Source: Pirellulales bacterium
GTDB taxonomy: Bacteria > Planctomycetota > Planctomycetia > Pirellulales > JACPPG01
Length of the DNA stretch: 46,119 nucleotides
Reading direction: 5' to 3'
Assembly (NCBI GenBank): GCA_036490175.1
Contig: DASXEJ010000146.1
Coordinates: forward strand, 1-46,119
In this document: positions 41,641-46,119 of the stretch, piece after piece
Layout of the letters: each line of letters begins with the position of its first letter
Position numbering within the stretch: the stretch's first letter is position 1
Made by a program: the position numbers and the translations under genes
Notes under the pieces: model-generated
What the model was told of the DNA's origin: nothing
The model's database searches: none
What the model saw: only the letters and a program-made list of their open reading frames with translations

Positions 41641-43707
41641 ATGTCCACTCGTAAGAAGCGCCGGCGAGAGGCCGCGGCCCGGCAGGACACTGGCACATCG
41701 CTGACGCGCCCGCGGCTGCCCGAGGGCTTTAGGCAAGGATTGGCAGCACTAGCCGTTCTGAGTGCCGTGGCATTCGCCGTCTATGGCCGAGCCCTACACT
41801 GCTCGTTCATCTTCGACGACTTCTTGTCGGTTCTCAAAAATCGTTCGATCACCAGGCTTTGGCCTCTCGTTGGTGCCTCTGGAGACAGTGGCCCACTGGT
41901 CGCGCCCTGGGGGTCGTCCACCGCGGGTAGACCGCTGGTAAACCTATCGCTGGCGATCAACTACCACTTCGGTCAGGTCGACCCGTTTGGTTATCACGTC
42001 TTCAATTTGGTGATGCACGTGCTGTCCGCGACGCTGTTATGTGCGATCGTTCGTCGCACGTCGCGATTGCCCTACTTCGGTGGGCGATTCGACCGTATGG
42101 CAGGGCTCCTGGCCCTGCTGGTCGCGATCGTTTGGCTTGTTCACCCGTTACAGACCGAAGCCGTCGAATACATCACCCAGCGCACCGAGCTGATGATGGG
42201 GTTTTTCTACCTGTCCACACTCTACGCTAGCCTGCGGTACTTCGGCGCCACATCGTCCCGTGGGCGCATGGTCTGGCCGACGGTCGCGGGCGTCGCCTGT
42301 TTGCTGGGAATGGCCTGCAAGGAAGTAATGGTCTCGGCGCCGCTGGTGGTACTGCTCTTCGAACGCACGTTCGTTACCGGATCGTTTCAGCGCGCCTTGC
42401 GACAATCGTGGCCGCTCTACATGCTCCTGGCACTCGGCTGGTCGGCGTTGCTGATTCTGAACCACGGCGGGCCTCGCTCCGCATCGGCCGGATTCGATCT
42501 GGAGATCCCGGCCTATGTTTGGTGGTTCACGCAAGCCAAAGTGCTGGCGATGTATTTGCAGCTGGTCGTCTGGCCCTGGCCCCTGGTGATCCATTACGAT
42601 GTCCCTTATCTGGGTACGCTCGCTACGGCTTGGCCCTGGCTCGTGTTCGTGGGGCTATCGGGCATAGGGACGCTCGTGCTTCTCGCGCGCCGCACGGCAG
42701 CGGGCTTCGTGTGCGGTTGCGTATTTTTGATCCTGTCGCCGACGATCGTGGTTCCGATCATTACGGAAGTCGCCGCGGAACGTCGCATGTACCTTCCGCT
42801 GGCCGCGATTCTCGCACTCGTAATCATCGGAGGATATGCGCTGCTGCAGAAAACGCTACGGGCGTTCGCTCCCGCATCGTATGATCCTGCACTCGACCGC
42901 GGACCTGTCACAGTTACGATCGCAGCCACCGTCGTGTGGGCCATCGTCCTGAGTGTAGCGAGCGCGCACCGGCTCGAGGCCTATGGCGATCCCGTCACGC
43001 TGTGGGAGGATACGGTGCGACACAGCCCCAATGATGCCATCGCTTACATCAATTTGGGTGGCGCGCTGAACGCTGCCGGACGTTACGGAGAGGCCGTCGA
43101 ATGCATGGCGCAATTGCTGCGGCTTGACCCCGACTCGGCCGAGGCCCATTACGGGCTTGCCGTCGCGCTCGTCAATCTCAATCGCTCGCAAGATGCCATC
43201 GAGCATTTGGAAAAAGCGCTGCACGGGCCAGACGCGATCGAGACTCACTACGCCCTGGGCATTGCCCTCATCAACGTGGGCCGGTCGCCGGAAGCGGTCG
43301 AGCACTTGGCTCTGGTCGCGAAAGGAAAACCAAACTCCGGCGACGTGCAAAACAATCTGGCAAGGGCGCTGCAGGGCGCGGGACGGGCACAAGAGGCCAT
43401 CGAACATTTCCTGCTTGCGCTCAACTTGGGGACTGATTCGGCGCTGCTTCGCAACAATCTGGCGAGTGCGCTAACCAGCACCGGCCGGCTGTCGGAGGCC
43501 ATCACCGAGTTCGAGCAGGCCGTCCGGCTGAGACCCGATTATCTCGAGGCGCGCACGAAGCTGACCATGCTCTACGCCGAAACCGGCCGATCCTCGGATG
43601 CCATTGCCATGGCCGAACGGGCTTTGGCCCTGGCCCGGTCCGCAGGACTCACGGCGCAGGTGCAGCAGATCGAACGGTGGTTAACGGAATACCGCCAGCG
43701 GAACTGA
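41641..43707 (+). CDS. TMTC-like membrane protein with TPR repeats
   Basis: A 688-residue protein. After a basic N-terminus come about ten hydrophobic segments (residues 33-455). The first outer loop carries SFIFDDFLSV, with Asp59-Asp60 in the place of the catalytic acid of GT-C glycosyltransferases (PMT/ArnT/TMTC). YITQRTELMMGFFYL and MACKEVMVSAPLVVLLFERTF fit the same family. From about 455 six or so TPR repeats follow (AYINLGGALNAAGRYGEAVECMAQLLRLDP, HYGLAVALVNLNRSQDAIEHLEKAL...). It is probably a lipid-linked sugar (mannosyl-type) O-glycosyltransferase of exported proteins. The donor and targets are unknown. Confidence 0.82.
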   Translation: MSTRKKRRREAAARQDTGTSLTRPRLPEGFRQGLAALAVLSAVAFAVYGRALHCSFIFDDFLSVLKNRSITRLWPLVGASGDSGPLVAPWGSSTAGRPLVNLSLAINYHFGQVDPFGYHVFNLVMHVLSATLLCAIVRRTSRLPYFGGRFDRMAGLLALLVAIVWLVHPLQTEAVEYITQRTELMMGFFYLSTLYASLRYFGATSSRGRMVWPTVAGVACLLGMACKEVMVSAPLVVLLFERTFVTGSFQRALRQSWPLYMLLALGWSALLILNHGGPRSASAGFDLEIPAYVWWFTQAKVLAMYLQLVVWPWPLVIHYDVPYLGTLATAWPWLVFVGLSGIGTLVLLARRTAAGFVCGCVFLILSPTIVVPIITEVAAERRMYLPLAAILALVIIGGYALLQKTLRAFAPASYDPALDRGPVTVTIAATVVWAIVLSVASAHRLEAYGDPVTLWEDTVRHSPNDAIAYINLGGALNAAGRYGEAVECMAQLLRLDPDSAEAHYGLAVALVNLNRSQDAIEHLEKALHGPDAIETHYALGIALINVGRSPEAVEHLALVAKGKPNSGDVQNNLARALQGAGRAQEAIEHFLLALNLGTDSALLRNNLASALTSTGRLSEAITEFEQAVRLRPDYLEARTKLTMLYAETGRSSDAIAMAERALALARSAGLTAQVQQIERWLTEYRQRN

Positions 43708-43932
43708 CTGCGCTCATCCGCCCTCATTCGCTCGCCTCGGCTGCGCGTACTAGGCTGACCGCGACACCTTGCAGTTTTGTAAGGCTTGTAATTTGTTTTC
43801 TTGTCAATGTTTCGTCCTCATTGCGGCCCGTTCGTAGCACGCACCGTGGCGCTTTCGGCGTGGCCGAGCTTGCGATCAGTCGCGGCAACGCTGGCCGGTC
43901 CGTCGCCGATTGTACGGGGCAGCACCGCCTCC

Positions 43933-44551
43933 CTAGTTTCGGTGCGTGGTGTTGTCCGTGCCTCTGCGTGAAGAGAGTCGTTTTTTATCATTGCTTCTCA
44001 TATCTAAACGTTTGGCGAGATCCGAATTCTTTGCTTTGCGGGCAGCGGCTTGCCCTGTCTGGACCATTTGCCGGGCATTGTCGAAGTCGCCGGCGGCAAC
44101 GGCGCCTTCGACGGCGTTCAACGCAGCTTCGGCTAATCCGAGATTCTGAGTTGTCGACGAGGCCGACTTCGCAATGGCCGCGAATATGTCGGCCTTTATC
44201 ACTGGGATGTCCGCCCTATAGAAGCCGTCGATTTCGTCAATCGCGGTAATGGCCAACGCGGTGTCACCCAGGCCGACGGCGATATCTCTGGCGATGGAAA
44301 AAAGCATGAATCGTCATGCGGGGTCGTCTCTTCTTGGCAAGGTCCGCCTTTTGCGTCGCGCTTTTCGCCTGCCGATACTCGCCATCGTGGATTTCGAGTA
44401 CCGTGTGCCGCGCCTTTTGCTGGGCGCTGGCCGAGGGAATCGGTAACTTCGCCGACTCCTGCGCAGCGGAACGATCGACGACGGCCAGCAACATGAACGA
44501 TGCGAGACGTGCGGCGATGACGACCACGTGTTGATTGCCCCACTTCATCAT
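43933..44551 (-). pseudogene. Degraded helical-repeat protein
   Basis: On the minus strand ATG 44551 opens with a signal-like segment (NQHVVVIAARLASFMLLAVVDRSAAQE) and LPIPSASAQQKARHTVLEIHDGEYRQAKSATQKADLAKK. That style I remember from planctomycete proteins whose helical repeat continues DDPAARFVLLREARDLA. Here the continuation RDDPA, an in-frame TGA, then RFMLFSIARDIAVGLGDTALAITAIDEI is in the next frame. At least a frameshift and a stop (near 44300-44325) therefore break the gene, and a few codons of the linker seem lost. The second half runs to about 43933. It is probably a pseudogene; its parent function is unknown. Confidence 0.55.
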
Positions 44552-44896
44552 CGCGCCTCTGATCCAATGAACAACATGAAATGCCATAGCCCGTGCTAGC
44601 ATGGCGGCTATGGTACTTCGACCAGTGGCACGGGCCACTAATTCGCGGCTGCGCATGGGCTGCCGCTCGGGGCCGTGTAGCCAAAGTTGTGGCTGTTTCA
44701 TTGCCGCCAGCACCGGCTGCCAGCGGCCCCCCGCACAGCACCGCCAAATTCTCTGGCCTCCGCGACAGTCAAAAGCCGAATAATCATCAAGGCCGGGCAA
44801 GTCCTGGCTCGGATGATTCCGGTTCAGCGGCCACGGCGCTCATCACGCTTGCGGCGCTGGCTCGGGCTCCGTGCAGTTCCTGAAGGGGGGGACTCT
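44552..44896. other. Intergenic region between pseudogene and secreted protein
   Basis: This stretch of 345 bases holds no gene. It probably includes the minus-strand promoter of the pseudogene and the plus-strand promoter of the next gene, neither of which is clear. Confidence 0.3.
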
Positions 44897-45943
44897 GTGG
44901 ACGAACATCGGATGATGGCGATGCAGGACCGCGCGCATGCACGGATCCGCAGGCCGCGCAAACCTCGCGCCGTGGGCAGACGGACGGCTCGTAGCGAGTG
45001 GCTCTGGGCCGTAGACATTGCACGAGATATTCACCGGCTCACGCGACGGTGGCATGGTTGGTGGCACATGCATGTGCCGACACTGACAGCTCGGCTGGCT
45101 TTTTTTTGCGTGGTGATGGGCATCGGGACGGTTGCGCAGGCTGCCAAGCCGGACAATGGCGCCAGCACGTCACGCTCGGCACGCGACGACGCGACGCGGA
45201 TCATTCCGCAAGACAAGCTGACACCCGATGGGCAACAAAAAGTTGCCTCTGTACTGCAGCAGGTGTCGATTTTTCGCCGGCTGCCTACTCAGGTCATCGA
45301 ATGCGACCCGAACATGTATTTGTTTCTGGTCGAGCATCCGGATTTGGTCGTCAATATGTGGGAGGTGATGGACGTCAGCGATATGCGACTGGAAAAGACT
45401 GGCCCCGACACGTATCGCGCCAACGATGGCGTCGGCACAGAGGGGCATGTCGAGTATCTATATCGCAGCTTCGACACGCACATTATGTATGCCGAGGGGG
45501 CCTACACAGGGCCGATGTTCGTGAACCCGGTACACGGCAAATGCCTGTTGATATTGAAAACCGGCTACGTCCGCGAACCGAATAACAGGTATTACATCAC
45601 CTGCCGGCTCGACACGTTTATACAATTGAAGAACGTGGGGCTGGAAATCGTTGCCCGGACATTCCAGCCGCTGGTAGGCAAAACCGCGGATCACAACTTC
45701 CGCGAGACCGCCTCGTTCATGGCCATGGTATCTCGCAGTGCCGAAAGCAGGCCGCGGGCGCTGCAGCAGCTTACGGCGCAATTGACCAAGATCTCGGACG
45801 AGGATCGCGACGAATTCGCTGACATCGCCAACCAATTGACACTCACGGCCGTGGAACGCAACGGCGACACAGAGCGGGCCATGGCGACGCCGAATAGTCA
45901 ACGCAAGACCGTCATGAAGCCCACCACCTCCGGTGGGCGATAG
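44897..45943 (+). CDS. Planctomycete conserved exported protein
   Basis: From GTG 44897, five or six bases after AAGGGGGGG, the protein has 348 residues. A basic N-terminus of about 57 residues leads to one hydrophobic segment (TARLAFFCVVMGIGTVAQA), so it is either anchored or has a long signal; ATG 45068 would give a normal signal peptide and 291 residues. The body carries QKVASVLQQVSIFRRLPTQVIECDPNMYLFLVEHPDLVVNMWEVMDV, AEGAYTGPMFVNPVHGKCLLILKTGY and FQPLVGKTADHNFRETASFM. I remember this as a planctomycete-specific family with no known function. A helical end (PRALQQLTAQLTKISDEDRDEF) follows. Confidence 0.7.
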   Translation: MDEHRMMAMQDRAHARIRRPRKPRAVGRRTARSEWLWAVDIARDIHRLTRRWHGWWHMHVPTLTARLAFFCVVMGIGTVAQAAKPDNGASTSRSARDDATRIIPQDKLTPDGQQKVASVLQQVSIFRRLPTQVIECDPNMYLFLVEHPDLVVNMWEVMDVSDMRLEKTGPDTYRANDGVGTEGHVEYLYRSFDTHIMYAEGAYTGPMFVNPVHGKCLLILKTGYVREPNNRYYITCRLDTFIQLKNVGLEIVARTFQPLVGKTADHNFRETASFMAMVSRSAESRPRALQQLTAQLTKISDEDRDEFADIANQLTLTAVERNGDTERAMATPNSQRKTVMKPTTSGGR

Positions 45944-45965
45944 ATTGGCGTGGCGGTTCTATGCG

Positions 45966-46119
45966 TCAGGTGGTGTAGTCGGCATTGAGTCTGACATATT
46001 CGGCGGTCAGGTCGGTCGTCCAAAATCGGGTCTGGGCCGTCCCTTCGCCAAAGGTCAATTGCACAAGTGTGTCGCGGTTTTCGCGAATCGAACGCGACAC
46101 GGCCGCGCGATCGAACTCG
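45966..46119 (-). CDS. argJ: Bifunctional ornithine acetyltransferase/N-acetylglutamate synthase, C-terminal end
   Basis: Only the last 50 or so codons lie inside the window. On the minus strand they read EFDRAAVSRSIRE, then a segment holding LVQLTFGEGTAQTRFW and finally DLTAEYVRLNADYTT and a stop. This tail (RFWT-DLT-x-EYVR-x-NADYTT) is typical of ArgJ, which recycles acetyl groups in arginine synthesis. The self-cleavage site and most of the enzyme are outside the window. Confidence 0.9.
   Translation of the reverse strand, partial: EFDRAAVSRSIRENRDTLVQLTFGEGTAQTRFWTTDLTAEYVRLNADYTT

Noticed and set aside
1..46119. CRISPR arrays, tRNA genes, insertion sequences, phage genes
   Set aside because: No repeated spacer pattern, no cloverleaf with a T-loop GGTTCGAATCC-like core, no transposase motif and no structural phage gene were seen.

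Overview
The window reads as a chromosome segment of a planctomycete, most likely of the Pirellulales type. The pointers are a DUF1559 protein with a pseudopilin-like N-terminus, a Tat-exported Gfo/Idh/MocA oxidoreductase, thioredoxin domains fused to large secreted scaffolds, a GYF_2 (DUF4339) zinc-ribbon protein, short membrane proteins opening with an R-F-T-T-R-R type motif, and lipid A genes in a GC-rich background. No phage, transposon, CRISPR array or tRNA was seen. This assignment rests on gene content remembered from the phylum, not on a search.

Positions 1-17,460 are mostly housekeeping: a ribbon-helix-helix protein, RNase P RNA (minus strand) directly behind a YhcC-type radical SAM gene, an FHA protein, the GTPases RsgA and HflX, an SDR, a Tat-exported oxidoreductase, two divergent phosphohexomutases (GlmM and a PgcA-like enzyme), SerS, an M20 dipeptidase, ClpS, the tRNA methylthiotransferase MtaB and a zinc-ribbon/GYF_2 membrane protein.

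Positions 17,700-24,000 hold a secreted protein of unknown role, a KAP-like P-loop ATPase with a transmembrane insertion, and an envelope cluster: Skp/OmpH, LpxC, LpxA and a Gfo/Idh/MocA dehydrogenase whose start overlaps the lpxA stop. Together they point to an outer membrane with lipid A, possibly amide-modified.

Positions 24,000-36,700 carry an ABC-2 permease, acylphosphatase, two possible tiny proteins, two divergent thioredoxin-fusion exported proteins, a class III aminotransferase, a small lipoprotein, an alpha/beta hydrolase, a TIM-barrel sugar isomerase/epimerase and a cupin.

Positions 37,000-44,600 are the accessory part and the most interesting. A perfect 22-bp palindrome lies just upstream of an ArsR-family gene that overlaps by ATGA a Tat-exported, 19-cysteine Csp1-like copper-storage protein. 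It is followed by a DUF1559/PepSY-like pair, a YccA-type membrane protein and a TMTC-like TPR glycosyltransferase. Three broken genes lie among them: a frameshifted planctomycete-type membrane protein, a frameshifted HEPN protein with a 12-bp tandem duplication, and a helical-repeat pseudogene. The window closes with a conserved secreted protein of unknown role and the 3' end of argJ.
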